64,000 nt of DNA from Protopterus annectens (lineage: Eukaryota > Chordata > Ceratodontiformes > Protopteridae). The stretch covers positions 503,283,694 through 503,347,693 of the forward strand of contig NC_056745.1 in assembly GCF_019279795.1 (NCBI RefSeq), in the 5' to 3' direction. Positions 50,049 through 63,119 of this stretch are shown here, piece by piece. Below the pieces are notes generated by a model. It made no database searches, was not told where the DNA came from, and saw only the letters and a list, made by a program, of their open reading frames with translations. Each line of letters begins with the position of its first letter. The stretch's first letter is position 1. A program made the translations under genes and the position numbers.

Positions 50049-52194
50049 GGATATTTTTTTCCCTTTGCTAATGCAGATGTTAGTGTCAGTATCCAAGACA
50101 GACTGTTTTTCTTCCCTCTGCTAATGCGGACATTACTGATATGAAATGATAAACCATCATTAATGATTATTTTTACCTCATGAGCAGTTTATTCATTACA
50201 TTCTCATCTGAGCGGCAAGTCATAAAAACACTGAAAGGAGCCACCATTAAAGCTAGAATCCATTAAAGCTTTTAAGTTTAACAGTCAACTAGTCTTGAAA
50301 TTTATATTTACATTTTACAAATCAGAGTGCATACATCAACAGCAAATTCACAGCTTTTTATGATTATCCCTTCCATATCTGCCTCATAGATGTCATGGAA
50401 CAATTTGTACTGTTTGGTTAGACTGACATGCAAATGATACTTTAACATGTTTACATGGTGCCTAACCTTAAAATAATGCAAACTAATCACAGAACTGTCT
50501 AAAGGACACAAAGCTCATAGTGAAAAGTAAGTAAAATGTGGAGATTAAAGGAAAGCTTGGTAATAGTTTTACAGCCGCCGATCACTTCGTCAGATACTCA
50601 CCATTTTGACATCATTTTAATAATTTTCTATTAGAATCTACATTGATGTCTATTACCTCAGCTTAGTCTGTCTCCTCTATTGTCCTTTAATCTTTAAATG
50701 CTCTTCTTATTGATTTCTGCAGCATATCAAGCATTCCTGTACTCATTTGCACAACATCCAGTAATATAACTTCCTTTCCTGTACATTACTTTCTTTGCCT
50801 TCTACTTCATAATTTCTTTGTAATGTACAATCATCCAGTCTCACATGAATTCTAATATCTTTTAACGTGTTTAATTTTTATCCCTATTCAGCCAACATAT
50901 ATATAGCCTACAATGATCCTGTATAATGTGTAATCGTCCACTCTCACATGAACTCTAGCATCTTGTGTGTTTAATCTTTTTTATCCCTATTTAGCCTACA
51001 CTGATCATCTGCCACTGTTTCTCTTTTGCAGATCATCCTTCATAGTCTTTCTTCCACACCATCTTAAGAGTGAGACATTCTTATATCATGTAAAATAAGA
51101 CAGCAACTTTTTCCACCAACCTCCAGCATTTATTCACCCTTTTTTTCCTTTCCTTATGACAACCTTTAAAGACTGGTTTTGGTGTTCCTTCCATAAACAT
51201 TTGCAGTCATGATTTATCACTCTACACTCCTCCTCCTCCATGTGATTTCCTCTCAGCAGTTGCAGCACTTTAATCTGTCACTGCTGTTTTCCTAAATGTA
51301 ATTTTTTCTTTTAATTCGTATACCTGCACATAGTCCCTCACTCACTCACCACTCTTAATCCTTATGCATTTTTTTCACCCAACATTTTCTCTCCCTCACC
51401 TCTCTGCTACCCCCCCCCCGTTCCGCACTGCATACTCCTAATTTGGAGGTACTACCAAATGTCTTTCCTAATTATTGCCTGTTTTTCATACCACAAGTAT
51501 CCCAGCAGTGTTTGCTAAATCCACTCTCTCCAGCCTTCTATAGTGATATGTCTAGCAGAGTTGCCTGCTTCATCATTAACACGGTCCTTGTTAACAATAT
51601 TTTTGCCCACCTTCTAGGCAGCCTCATTGCTTCCTCTCCTACTTCCTTATAATTCACTGCCACTGCCTCACTCATTGCCACTCCTGCATTTAGTACTAAA
51701 TCATTTGGCTGCCCTTATAAGCTCTAAATGCCCAGCATCTCTTTCTTCCATTTCTTTTTAACATTTATTTTTAAAGCAAAACCTTTTGAAATTCATCAAA
51801 CTCTTCTCAGACTCTATCCCTATCCTCCTCTATCTTATAAATGGAAAGCATTTAGTCATAAATCAACGCATAGCTTTCCATTTTTGCATATCTCTCATCT
51901 GCACTTTCCTTTTTCAAGGACTTCCATGATATGAATAAATAATAAAAGGTACAGCTGACGTTTAAGTTTAGCCACCCTACAGTGGGGATGACTGTGATGT
52001 TACCCATTTACTATCATCCATGACCTCAGTTTCTCATTGAAAACTTTCTCCTGTCTTTCTCCTCTCCCAAATCTCTCTCCTAGTTTTATATCTTTTAACT
52101 TTACCGCCAAACATTTCCACGCCACCGAGTCAAAACCTTCTCAGTGTGAAATATTGTTGCCCTTTTCCATCCTCTTCTCCTTTCTCCATTCCTG
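50049..52194. other. pyrimidine-rich intergenic stretch
   Basis: C/T-rich on + from about 50600 to 52200. At 50818-51003 there is a diverged tandem duplication of about 100 bp (TCTCACATGAATTCTAATAT … TTTAATTTTTATCCCTATTC against TCTCACATGAACTCTAGCAT … TTTTTTATCCCTATTTAGCC). No gene is recognised. Confidence 0.45.
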
Positions 52195-52330
52195 TTTTTT
52201 CATTTATTTATTTAAATTTGTTTACCAGGGTAGTGCATTGTTCACAACTGACCACTTGCAGTCACAGCATAGGTGAAATACAACATACTTTACAAGATAT
52301 ATAGTGGGTAATCCCAGCCAACTTATAAGT
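52195..52330 (-). mobile_element. LINE family 2 3' tail, antisense
   Basis: TTATTTAAATTTGTTTACCA followed by GGGTAGTGCATTG resembles the antisense tail TTTATTTTACATTTGTTAACCGGGGGTGTC at 59.19 kb. Only the tail is recognisable. Confidence 0.5.
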
Positions 52331-52589
52331 AGTAGACAGTGACATAGGTAGCAAGATTCCTGAAAACAATCAGGAGCATTTCAAGCAAACACAGACAAAT
52401 GAAAGATTCACATCAGTAATGTTAGGTTAATTATAACAGTTACAATAAATGAACAGTGAGAATTGAGAGATATATGCTGATAGTGCAAAGAAATGAACAT
52501 GTCACAGTATATGCAATAACACTGAAATATAATACTTGCATTATACTTAAATCACTTATAAAGTTAAAAAGAGGTTCAGGACCTGTAAG

Positions 52590-52725
52590 AGTGGTGTTAT
52601 GGCAATGACAGGATGTTTAGGGAGTGGTGATGTGGCGATGAGAGGAAGTCTAGGGAGTGGTGATATGGCGATGACAGGAAATCTAAGGAGTCGTGATGTG
52701 GCAATGACGGGAAGTCTAGGGATGA
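52590..52725. repeat. 33-bp minisatellite, ~4 units
   Basis: The unit is AGTGGTGATGTGGCGATGAC then AGGAAGTCTAGGG, four diverged copies. Because 33 is a multiple of three the frame stays open across it, but no protein is implied. Confidence 0.85.
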
Positions 52726-53090
52726 GAATGTGAAAGACATCCTGTCATCCTGGCTAACAAACACCTGCAATGCTCTGCTAATGATCTCACTTTTACAAAA
52801 TGCTCCTGAACCATCCCTACTAAAAAGCTCAATACTCCCTCCAGCGTTTTCACCAAAACCTTCAGTAACAGTTTTGCACCTGTATTTAATATGGTAATTG
52901 GCTTGCATTTTAAGAAAACTGTATAAAAACATGACATTACTGGGCATCCAAGTACAGGGAATGTGCATATGTCAACGTATGCATGAGCACACCAGCTCTG
53001 GGCACATTCAAATTAAAATGCACAACAAGGTGCTGAAGCACACTGTGACTGACTTTAATGCAGTCTGCACAGGGCTGCAATAATGTAGAG

Positions 53091-53392
53091 CAGGGCTCCA
53101 ATTTGATGTGCCATCTATTCCTGGAAACATAAGAGCATGGAAGGGTTCTCCATCAGGCCTTATTGCAGGGCTCTGATTTGATGTACCATCTATTCCTGGA
53201 ACCATGAGAGCATGGAGGGGTTCTCCATCTGGCCTTATTGCAGGGCTCCGATTTGATGTACCATCTATTCCTGGAAGCGTAAGAGCATGGAGGGGTTCTC
53301 CATCAGGCCTTATTGCAGGGCTCCGATTTGATGCACCATGTATTCCTGGAAGCGTGAGAGCATGGAGGGGTTCTCCATCAGGTCTTATTGAG
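53091..53392. repeat. 75-bp minisatellite, 4 units
   Basis: Units start CAGGGCTCC at 53091, 53166, 53241 and 53316, exactly 75 bases apart. Each contains ATCTATTCCTGGAA, GAGCATGGAGGGGTTCTCCA and CAGGCCTTATTG. The open frames across it on both strands follow from the 75-bp period. Confidence 0.92.
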
Positions 53393-54454
53393 CTGGATCT
53401 TTATTCCACGTAGTACAAGTATCTTAGGTAAGCCTACAGCATAGAAGAGATGGTGTCAGAGCTCAGAATAAAGTTAGAAAATTAAGCCAGAATAAATAGC
53501 AAGCAATTGTTGGAAATCACATTTTAGAACAGCAATACTGGAGAGGGGATGGGAAAGCTATAAAATCTGATGTACTTAATTCTATACCTCGGAAAGTCTG
53601 TTTACTGACATTATATCCAAACGTTTTATATGTGCTGTGGCTTTACACCAGTCAATTAATGATCATATAGTAGTTTTGATATTTCATTTTAGTCTGTGGG
53701 GCTTATTCTATTTTAAACTACTGGTTTTAATCTTTTTGGTTATTTTTATGAGCATATAGTTTTCACTTTTTTATTTTAGCCAGTATTTATTCAAGACAAA
53801 ATGTTTATGCTCAGAGTGTCCTTTGTCCCACCACCTATTTGCTGCGCCAGTCTCCCTTACAGTGTATCTTATCTCTGTTGAAAGTTTTATTTCCTGTAGC
53901 TAACATGATTTGGGCAGCATGGGCACGCATGGACAGTAGTCAGTTCAGTGGACTATGTTACAGGGGCCACTCTGGGATGAAATCTTTCAGTGGTAGGGTT
54001 TTTGTCATCTCTATCAGACAGCCAAAGCTCCTACACTTCAATGCAAAATGACTGCATGGTCTTCTGCATAACTGCTCCCTCACAGTGAATTTTATAAAAC
54101 TGTAGGGTCAATGCTTAACAAGCAGAAGTAATCTCTAACTTCTACGACTCTGACTTTGCATTCATAACAGGCATCTGCTTAGACTAAATCTTCAGTCCCT
54201 ATTTGCTAGCTGCTGTGTTTCCCAGGGAATCCATTATTTAGTGCTTTAGACTGAATAACTTGAGTGGCTGCAGATGCTCATTGTTGGCCTAGGTTTCCAC
54301 CTTGGATATCAGTCCTTTTGAACATTTAGTCAGCTCCAGTAATGGCATGGTGTTTAGTTCCACTTTTCTCCACAAACAGGACAGCAAGCTAAAATGTTCC
54401 TAGAGTACGTCTTACTGCTTAGATTATACCAGTCAGAGTTCGCCAAGAAAAAGG
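53393..54454. other. intergenic, nothing recognised
   Basis: No gene or repeat is recognised. Confidence 0.4.
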
Positions 54455-55625
54455 CACAATTTTATTTTATTTTATTTATTTTACATTTGTTTATCGGGAA
54501 AGTCTGACTGGGATAAGACCCATTTTCAATGGAGGCCCGGGGAGAAAAGTTCCACATACAGAGATTATACAAGAACTTATACAAGAAATTATACAAAACT
54601 TATACATGAACTTATACAAAAAAAAATATACAAGACATACAGTACACCATAAATTACATTCTATGCTATTAGAGCTGACATTTGTATTATACAATCATCT
54701 CGTATAACTCCTTATTGTAGTGTACACATTATAGTTTCTCAAAGTAAGATGGTGAAGGGTTTATAGGAGGAAACTGGATAAAAAAATATGAGGTTAGAGA
54801 TTATCTCAACATGAGAGAGGGCATAGATTGTGAGGTGGTCAAGGAAGAAGAAAAAGTATGACCAGAAGCTATTAAAACTAGTTAGCCTGGAGTAGTACAG
54901 GAACAAAGCCAGGTGTCACTAAGATCATTTTTACGAATATTTTTGAATTGGTTGGTATTTGCGGTGGTTGTGATGCTGTGAGGTAATGAATTCCACCTTG
55001 TTGATACATGATGAGAAAATAGCGAGTTCCCTGCCATATTAGAGGATTTGGACACTTGTAGTAGAGATTTATTTGTTGAGTGAAGACTTCTGTTTGTAGT
55101 ATAGGGCTGGAGAATATTTAGAAGGGGAGTTTTTTTCAGACTGATATACTAGTTTGTGTACTAAGGTTAATTGGTTATAGGATAGAAGTTGTGGGAGTTC
55201 TAACCAGGAGAGTTTTTTTAAGGAGTGACAGTGGTGGGTATGATGTGGACAGTCAGTTGCAAATTTAGCTATTTTATTGTAGCATGTTTCAAGTTCAATT
55301 AAATCTGTCTTTTTAAGGCTGTTGAGAATTGGGGAAGCATACAGAAGTGTTGATAGACGATGGGTTCTAGCAATGGCAACCCTAGAGGTGTTAGTTAGAT
55401 CATTTTTATTTCTGTAAAGAGTACCCATTTTTTGTGAACTTTCTTAATTGTTTGTGCTATATGTAGGTCAAATTTTAGGTTGTTATCTATTATTACACCT
55501 AATAGTTTTGTTTGCATTAATTTTAGTATTATTCCTAGCTGCAATGTAGAAGGTGCTGGGGACAGCAAATCTTGTGGGTTGTTCTTATTAGATTTCCACT
55601 GCAGCAAATCAACCTGTTGAGCTTT
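54455..55625 (-). mobile_element. LINE family 2 copy h, 3' third
   Basis: Minus strand. The ORF2 C-terminal region has LLGVIIDNNLKFDLHIAQTI, IARTHRLSTLLYASPILNSL and LPQLLSYNQLTLVHKLVY. The 3' UTR ends CCCGGGCCTCCATTGAAAAT, GGGTCTTATCCCAGTCAGAC … ACAAATGTAAAATAAATAAA with a TAAAA-type repeat (about 54458-54482). A frameshift near 55400 divides the frame. It matches the copy at 59-64 kb and the sense tail at 63.35 kb. Confidence 0.8.
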
Positions 55626-56019
55626 CCTAAATAGTCAGCTGGTCATGAAGCCCAGCCTGCTGACCACTTAAATGGCATTTAAATTCACCATGTGTGTGAG
55701 AAGTTTTCACTTTTTCCTCAAATAAGGTTGCCTTTATCCAGGTAAGATAACCATTAGTATTTCTTTCGGGTTTGTATTTAGACAAGCTGATGATGTTGCT
55801 TGATTTCACTGGGCAGAGTTCAGTTTTACTTGCTGCTCCATGTTTAGAGACCTGATTTGTATCCTATAACTGCAGGTTAGACCCTGCTTCCATCAAATCA
55901 GTCAATCCCCACCTGGAAAACCTCAGTCCTGTTGTTCTTCAGACTGTTAATAACTCATAACAGACTGTGGTGTTTTCCTTCTTTTTTAAAGGAGGATTTA
56001 GTGACTTCAGGCCTAAAAA
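55626..56019. other. intergenic, possibly L2 upstream sequence
   Basis: Unrecognised. The later part may be the decayed start of the L2 copy that follows. Confidence 0.35.
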
Positions 56020-57160
56020 ATCTATGAATTTAGATTATTTGGATCATTTCCACCCTATCCCTTCCCTTCACTGGCAACATATTTAGAAAGGAGTTTAAGT
56101 ATAACTACAATCTTACCAAATGATTAACCTCATGAAGCCATCTCAGTCCAGTTTCAAACTCATCACAGCACTAAGACTGCTGTAGTTTGAGTATTGAATG
56201 ATTTCCCTGATATGAGACATCACAGATTGTATTGTCTTACTCCTACTTGATCTATCTTCAGTACATGACAAGGTTCACCATATGATAAGACCCTCTTAGA
56301 GTAGCTTAAATCCTACTGTGAGTTGCTATCTACTGACATTGTCTGGTTTGACTCCTGCTTCTCCTGATAGATGTAAGTAATAGTTTCTAGGATAAATTCT
56401 TCATCATCCTACCTTCTGCCATGTGCCATCCCCTCAGTTCTATTTTGAGGCCTCCCCTACTCTTGGTGTATAAGTTTCCAGACAGTGATATCATTAGAAA
56501 GAGATATCTTAGGAATCACTGTTATGCAGATGATACTCAGCTGTATCTTTCCTCCACTCAGTACTGTTGTATATCTCTAAATCACTTACTAAACTCTCTG
56601 GGTGACATTCTTAACTGGATGAAACGCATTAATCTTTAGGCTTTATCCAAGCATGGCAGAATGACCACTCATGCTACACAGTATCCTTACAATAATCTGA
56701 GCATTAACCCTGTGGTTCTTTAAATGGGTATCCACTTAGAGTTTACAACAAAGATGTAAGATCTTTGTGCAGTATTGATGACTCACCGACCAGATGTCAG
56801 CTGTGGTTAAATCCTCCTGTTATCATCCCGAAGAATAACATTAATTTCAGGTACCTTCCACAAACACGGTTCTTTAAGACAGTAGTATATGCCTTGTCTC
56901 ATCTCGTTTTGATAATTGGAGTGTTATCTACCTGTGACTACCTGACTAGAAACATGTCTCAGTGCAATTAGAACAAAATCTCACAACTATTTGCTGACAA
57001 TAACTACTCATTTCTGTTATACTGCAGTCATGCACCTGGACCCATGCAGACTTAATGTTATAGCATTCATATCCTTCTAACTCCAAGAGTTTCTAGGGAC
57101 CTAGTGACTAGTTCAAATTTTCTTAGTTAGGCTTCATTGAGGCTGATGGTAGTTTCCAAA
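56020..57160 (+). pseudogene. L2 LINE, old degenerate copy
   Basis: The reverse transcriptase of a true L2 element: QSSFKLITALRLL near 56150, LLLDLSSVHDKVHH (motif A, decayed), PSPQ/SSILRPPLLLVYKFPD (motif B end), RNHCYADDTQLYLSSTQ (motif C, intact YADD) and GDILNWMKRINL. Then L2-like C-terminal text continues to about 57160. There are many stops and frameshifts. It is distinct from family 2, whose motif C is QYxDDTTLI. Confidence 0.72.
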
Positions 57161-58682
57161 AGTCTTTACAGACTTCAAGGTATTTCTTTACATATATTCA
57201 TTCCACACCCTAAACCATGTAAAATATACCACCATTGTGGCTTCAGGAATGGCATTTTATAGATGGATCTAGGAGGTCCCACAAGCCAAATGTTTTCAAT
57301 GAGACTTACAACTGCTTTTGTAAGTAATCCATTTAAATTTCTGTCCTCATTTTTGTTGACCACCACAACTTGTTTGTCCTTACATATTTATATTTTTTGT
57401 TTTTTGTCGTATTTTGTTCATGTCCCATCAATTAAATCCCTTAATAAATGAGCGATTATTCAAATGATTGGTTTAGGGATGTATTCCTAGAAAAATGCTT
57501 CATAGAGCAAATACAAAAAGCAGAAAACCATAGTGCATACTAATTGCCTATGGCTAAATGGTATAAAACACCCGATGAGAAAATTACAAAAAGAAAGATA
57601 AAACAGATACTCAGAGTGATATTTTGGAACTCCAATTTCACATTAATAACATGGGAGAAGGTGAAGATCTTTTTAACTTTTTTTTTTGAAAAATAGACTT
57701 TGCAAAAGAAAATTATGCATTATCAGAGCGATATCAGATCAACAGTGAGTTACAGATACGCGCACACAACAAAATAGCTGAAAAGATTGAAAAAGAAGCC
57801 TGTAAAGTATTGGGTGACTCTGCACTAGATAGCAAATAAACTAAACAAGCTGGTAAGGGATTCCAGAAATGAAATCACTTGCCAAATGTTCGACTCAGTG
57901 TGCAGACTACATCAACTTTAAGACGTTTATGGCTTCAACAGCAAATATAAAGTTTTATCTTTGATCATCATGGACATACTACTTCATTTCTGCACACCAA
58001 CACAGAAGCAGCAGAGATGAACGCAATCTGCTTGCAATACAATATAGGAGAGGCAATATAATCTGTTTTATTAAAACTGAGATAGGCTTTTCCAGTGTGA
58101 TTTGCTAAAGTTATTTTGGACTGAGGAGTTATTTAAAAGTTGCAATAGTATGTTGTTTAGGAACTGAGAGTCCCTGTATACTAAGGATGGGAATTTGTGG
58201 CTGTCCAGTTTACACTGGCATGTCTCTGGTTTATCAGGTTATGTGTTACACGTTTGAAACATTATATGTCATCACTGTTGGGTGTACAGTGGGTCAGAGT
58301 TTCCATATAGCTATGATAGGGTTTTGTCACTAAGACTATTGGGTAGAATAGCTTTGTTTTCATAGTGGTGAGGTATTTTGTAACCATTCAGTCTATGTTA
58401 GCAGCTCCTACAGTACGTACGGACAATCTTAGTTGAATTTAAGATCAACTGCTTATACACATGTATGAGCTAATACATCAAAATCTGAAATTATACTATC
58501 TCCAAATTCCAAGTCCAGAACAAATAAAATAATGAACTGCAATATCAAGAGATAGTATTAAATATGTCTGAAATATAACATCCTGAATCAAGTGGCACCC
58601 ATTTAAGTTTGAAACCACTTTTGTGCCCTAAGAATAGACTGAAAATAAGTAAAACAATGCAAAGTATAATTTGTGTCTACCT
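57161..58682. other. intergenic, nothing recognised
   Basis: AT-rich, with A-rich short frames around 57480-57900, none with a known domain. Confidence 0.4.
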
Positions 58683-59003
58683 CATACCTCTCAGCTGTAT
58701 ACATTTTTGCAGAATGTCCAGATTTTTGCATCATTTTTTTTGGTCCATTTCTCATAAAATTGTGTTTTTTCTGGCAAATCTTTGGTAAATGATTGAGGGT
58801 AGAACTCGTAAAATAATGACAGGCATTTGACTTTCAGCCTTCATAACCTTCAGAAAATTCATGCTAATGCAAAACCTTTTATTCTGTTAACTTTCTAAGT
58901 TTGTAAGAGCAGTATTTAAAAAGTGTCCCTATTTTTGGTCCTTTGTCCCCCCATTATTTATTGCTTTGTCCAGATTTCTTGCTCTAAGAGGTTGAGAGGT
59001 ATG
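58683..59003 (+). mobile_element. MITE-A copy 8, best preserved (321 bp)
   Basis: It begins CATACCTCTCAGCTG and ends AGGTTGAGAGGTATG. The outer 11 bases are perfect inverted repeats (CATACCTCTCA / TGAGAGGTATG). Subterminal TGTCCAGATTTTTGCATC and GTCCAGATTTCTTGC also echo each other. No coding capacity. I use it as the reference for the family. The target duplication is not clear. Confidence 0.82.
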
Positions 59004-59156
59004 GTTTAACTACATCATGCACTGGAACTAAACAGTGAGAGAAATTAAGTGCAAAATGAATATACCTGAACTGTGTCAACAGCCAATATATTACAATGAT
59101 CTGCTGCACCTTTTTTGATATTCAGACATAAAACATAAAAGCAAGCATTGGCTTTA

Positions 59157-59159
59157 TAT

Positions 59160-59198
<39 letters not shown>

Positions 59199-59204
59199 TT
59201 TTAC
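59157..59204. repeat. (TTTA)n at the LINE family 2 3' end
   Basis: About 12 units of TTTA on +, that is (TAAA)n at the 3' end of the antisense LINE. It is the tail repeat of that family. Confidence 0.95.
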
Positions 59205-60253
59205 ATTTGTTAACCGGGGGTGTCTGACTGAGCCAAAAAGGCCCTTTTTCAGCAAACAAAGAAAAATTACAGACACATTTAGTTATTTAGACATGATCAG
59301 TACACACACAAATTACAAGAGATATGTTTTTACAGTGGCATGCAGCACATAAACAGTTACAGTGGAGAAAACAAACAAAAAAATATTAATTTTAAAAATA
59401 AATGTAATTAATAGATTTGTGGTGTACAGCTAAAATTTGGAACATAGGTAGAATACATACATAGTACACAGGCACAGTACATACATTGTAGATTAGCCAG
59501 TGTTTGTCAGTAAGATTGAAAACTATTATCAAGTGCTCTAGATTTAGTATGTATATGTTATCTGCTTTCACTAGACTGGGGAGCAATCATAGCACTGTCA
59601 ACTTTGCTTTAGATGTTGCCTGATGAGGTCTTTAAAGGAGGCTTTGGACAATGTGTTTTGAATGCTAGTAGGGACAGAATTCCATTTTTTAGCCATTGAA
59701 CTATATATAGTGCATCTCCAAAGCTATTGTAGCTGTTGCTGACTTCTAGTAGTAGTTTGCTTAATGATCTAAGAGGCCTTTTGGCTGAGTGATGTTGTGC
59801 TAGGTTTTTGAGGGCAGGACACTTATTGGGGAGGTAATAGAATGACAGAGGCAGAGCTGATTGTAGGTTAGGAGGTTGGGCAGTTCAAGCCAGTGGAGCT
59901 GTCTCAAAGCAGTACAGTGATGAGTTCTATATGAACAATTTGCAGCAAAGCAGGCAATTCTGTTACAGCAGGCTTCCATTTTGCTTAGTTAAGTTTTGTT
60001 GAGATTAGTCAGAATGGGAGATGCATAGAGTAGGGTGGATAGAAGATGGGAGCGAGCAATGGCTGATCTTGTGTTGTTGGTAAGAAATGGTTTGATACGG
60101 TAGAGTGACCCTATTCTGGCATGTACTTTTTTAATAGTTAAGTTGAGATGACTATCAAATTTTAGGTGGGAGTCTATGATTATTCCCAATAGCGTAGCCT
60201 GTGCCACTGGAGCAATTGGAGTAACATTTGTGGAGTAGATAGTGACTTGACTG

Positions 60254-61407
60254 TTAGTGTTTGTTAGAACTGGTTATAATCATAAGCTGAGTTTTCTTTG
60301 GACTGAGGATAAGTTGGGCTTTGGTAAGGTAGTTTTCAACGTCAGAGAATGCTAGTTGAGTTGTTTGCAGGAGGGTGGGAATGTTTTGTGCAGCACAGAT
60401 TAAGGTAGTGTCATCTGTATACTGAATTATAGATGCATGCTGTGTGGAGGTATGGAGGTCATTTGTGAAGACTGTGAATAGTAGTGGTCTTAAGATAGAA
60501 CCCTGTGGGACTCCTATAGTTATGGGCAGCTGAGGAGAGAGAGAATTTTCCCATTTCACAGCTTGGTACCTGTCAGTTAAGTAGCTTTGGAACCAGGTAA
60601 GAGTGGAATTTGATAGATTATATTGGTTTAGTTTGTTTAGCAGGATTTGGTGTGAGACTGTGTCAAATGCTTTGGACATATCCAAAAAAAGAGTTAACAC
60701 TTGTAGGCCTTCATTTTTGAGACAGTTTACTGTGTCTGTGAAGCAGAGGAGGGCTGTAGTGGTACTATGGGCAGGTCTGAAACCAATCTGAGTAGGTGAC
60801 AGGATGTTGCTGTCTAGGAGATAGTTTAGCATCTGGGTATGGATGCATTTTTCTAGGATTTTGGCCAGGGGGAGAGTAAAGCAATGGGTCTGTAGTTATT
60901 AAGTTCAGTGGCGGTCCCGCCTTTATGTATGGGTGTAACATAGGATATTTTCAAGAGTATGAGCGCATAGTTTTCAACAATTGATCTGTTTATGAGAGTG
61001 GAGACTGGGATAGCAATAGCATCTGCTATAAGTTTCAAGAAATAGCTGGGGAGTAGGTTGGCTGCTGTTGATGAGGTTTTTAGTTTGGAGAGCATGCTTT
61101 TGATTGAAGTGGTGGAAACTGTTTTGAGGGTAAAGCTTGTATTAGTGTTATTTGTGTTGGGGGGGATAGTGAGGAAGGAATTATCCTGTGATACTAAGGA
61201 TAGAATTGAGTTCACAAAGTGGGAATTGAATAGTGTTTCGATGGGAACTTTAGTGTCAGGGGTGGTTGGTTTGGGGGTAGAACTTTGGATGGATTTTAGT
61301 AGCCGGGTTACATTTTTCCAAAGTTTTTTGCGGGTTGTGTTGGTATTTAGTTTGTAATGTTGTGTAGTAAGATTTTTTTTTGTCGAGCCTAATGCATTTT
61401 TTTGCAC
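60254..61407 (-). pseudogene. LINE family 2 copy g: reverse transcriptase
   Basis: The upstream block (KLWKNVTRLLKSI … TPIHKGGTATELNNYRPIAL, to 60853) and the palm (QIGFRPAHSTTTALLCFTD, motif A FLDMSKAFDTVSHQ, motif B IGVPQGSILRPLLFTVFTND, motif C IIQYTDDTTLI, then AQLILSPKKTQLMII) are separated by a frameshift near 60840. Motif C has Thr for Ala (YTDD), keeping both Asp residues. Downstream, a frame at 59989-60207 continues the thumb (LLGIIIDSHLKFDSHLN, STLLYASPILTNLNKT). Confidence 0.82.
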
Positions 61408-61431
61408 AGTTGCGCAGTTCTTGGTACTTAG

Positions 61432-62006
61432 TTAGGCTTTGTGTTTCTTTGTTTTTTTTGATAGTAAAGCCAGGCAGTGTCTCTGGACGAGGATTTGTTT
61501 GGTTTCTTTACTGAGCCAGGGGTTTGTAGTGGTTTTAACCTTGATTTTGAGCAATGGAGCGACAGTGTCTTGGTGTTGTAGAAATATTTTGTTGAAATAT
61601 GCTACAGCCTGGTCAAGTGGGAGGGTTTTTAGGGGGGGGGGGGTCCAGTCACAGTTACAGAGCAAAGTGTTGAGGACCTCAGGAGAGAATATTTTTGTGT
61701 TTCTAGTGGATATATAGTTAGTGGTTTTGCATATGCTTGTTCTACTACGTATAAAGCATATTAAGTTGTGGTCACTTAAGGTGTCTGGGAGACTGCCTGT
61801 GTGAGGAGTACAATGTGGGGTTGTTAGCTAGGACCCAGTCAAGGATGGATTCCGTTTTAGATTTTTTATCACATCTAGTTGGAATTTGGACTAGCTGCTG
61901 GTAGCCATGGATATTTATTAGATTACTTGGTGGTACTGATATACAGGTGAACCAATCTAGGTTGAAGTCCCCCAGAATAAGGGTTTCTTGTGAGTATAGT
62001 TCATAG
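61432..62006 (-). pseudogene. LINE family 2 copy g: endonuclease end and linker
   Basis: ETLILGDFNLDWFTC (catalytic Asp-Asn block) and LVQIPTRCDKKSKTESILDW, VLANNPTLYSSH (target-recognition and SDH-side region) are followed, after a frameshift near 61770, by WLSKETKQILVQRHCLALLS, the basic linker. It ends abruptly at 62007, where CR1-f begins. Confidence 0.75.
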
Positions 62007-62935
62007 TTTGTTACTAGGCTAATGACCACTAGGGCCCTTACAAGCCTACCCATGCACCCCAAACCATTTAGGTCCCAAGTATCATACAAGGGGGCATGTA
62101 ATAGGTAGACAGTGAAGGATTTACAAGACAAGGGTTTTAGGATAAAACTTTTCTTATTCATGGCCTCTGTCCATAAGGGAGATCAGGGTCAGACCAGAGG
62201 TAAATTTACAAATTCCCACCCAGTTGTCAAGTTTTGTTTGAATAGGGTCAGGGATAAAATCTGATTTACATGGATGGGGAGCCTATTCCACAGTGTAAGG
62301 ATCCTTTGGGGCACATAACTGTTTCTCCAACATGTTCTGCTTATATGACATAGTGTTTCTAGTAATGACTAATTTGTGCATGTGCAACAGACCCAATAGG
62401 ACTTGGTCTGAGGGAGCCCTGTAAGCCAGGCAAAGGTCCCCTCTCAGCAGCCTTTACAACACTGAATACAGAGACAAAGCCTTTAGATGATCAGTGTAGG
62501 ACAAGGTTTTCATGCCCTGAATTCTCCTGCTGAGAAACCTTTGTGGGCATTCCAACTGTTGCAAGTGACTGGTTAGATACATGCCAAAAGTGGCATTGTA
62601 TTCAACAATAGGTCTGATAAGGCCTGAGCAGAGTGATACTATAACTTCCTTGCACCTGGATGCCATAGCCTTACCTATACGTTGGGAAACATAGACTGAT
62701 TTTTTTATTATCTTAGCTACATGTTGGTCACAGACCAGATTGCTGTCTACACATGTTTCCAGATACCTTACTACAAGATTCGACTTGTATGAGTGTTTTA
62801 TCAATGGAGTAATTAACTTGCGTTGACAGGTTTCCAAAGGGCATTATAATGCATTTTTTGGCATTGAGTTTTAGGCCATGGTTTTGGCACCAGTCATTTG
62901 TCTGCGTTAAACCCATTTGCAAGATGTTTGAGTCC
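62007..62935 (-). mobile_element. CR1 copy f, antisense, inside LINE family 2
   Basis: Minus strand: ILQMGLTQTNDWCQNHGLKL, NAKKCIIMPFG, the thumb (VAKIIKKSVYVSQRIGKAMA, GLIRPIVEYNATFGMYLTSH), the C-terminal block, and a 3' end matching copies a and e (TACTAGGCT and GGGCCCTTACAAGCCTA on +). It is strongly 5' truncated, and the frame breaks near 62460 and 62830. It separates the family 2 endonuclease into IYIPPGNTPASLEGFLSW (upstream) and SQETLILGDFNLDW (downstream). Confidence 0.82.
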
Positions 62936-63119
62936 TGGGTGGAAGAACACCAGGATAAGAAGCCTTCAAGGCTAGCAGGTGTATTACCAGGTGGAATATA
63001 TATCACAATTGTGGTGATGACCTTTTTAGGGTGAAGTTGAAGTTGTGAGATAAGTATGTCCCAATTATTGGGGGAGGGGTAGGAGTTTGGTAATTGATGG
63101 GCAGTTAAGTTGGGTTGGA

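Noticed and set aside
51361..52200. Pyrimidine-rich tract as a splice acceptor/exon region of a host gene
   Set aside because: The composition is biased over more than 1 kb and no exon with a recognisable protein follows.
53008..53413. A protein of 25-residue repeats over the 75-bp minisatellite
   Set aside because: It is open on both strands because 75 is a multiple of three. There is no start context, domain or exon structure.
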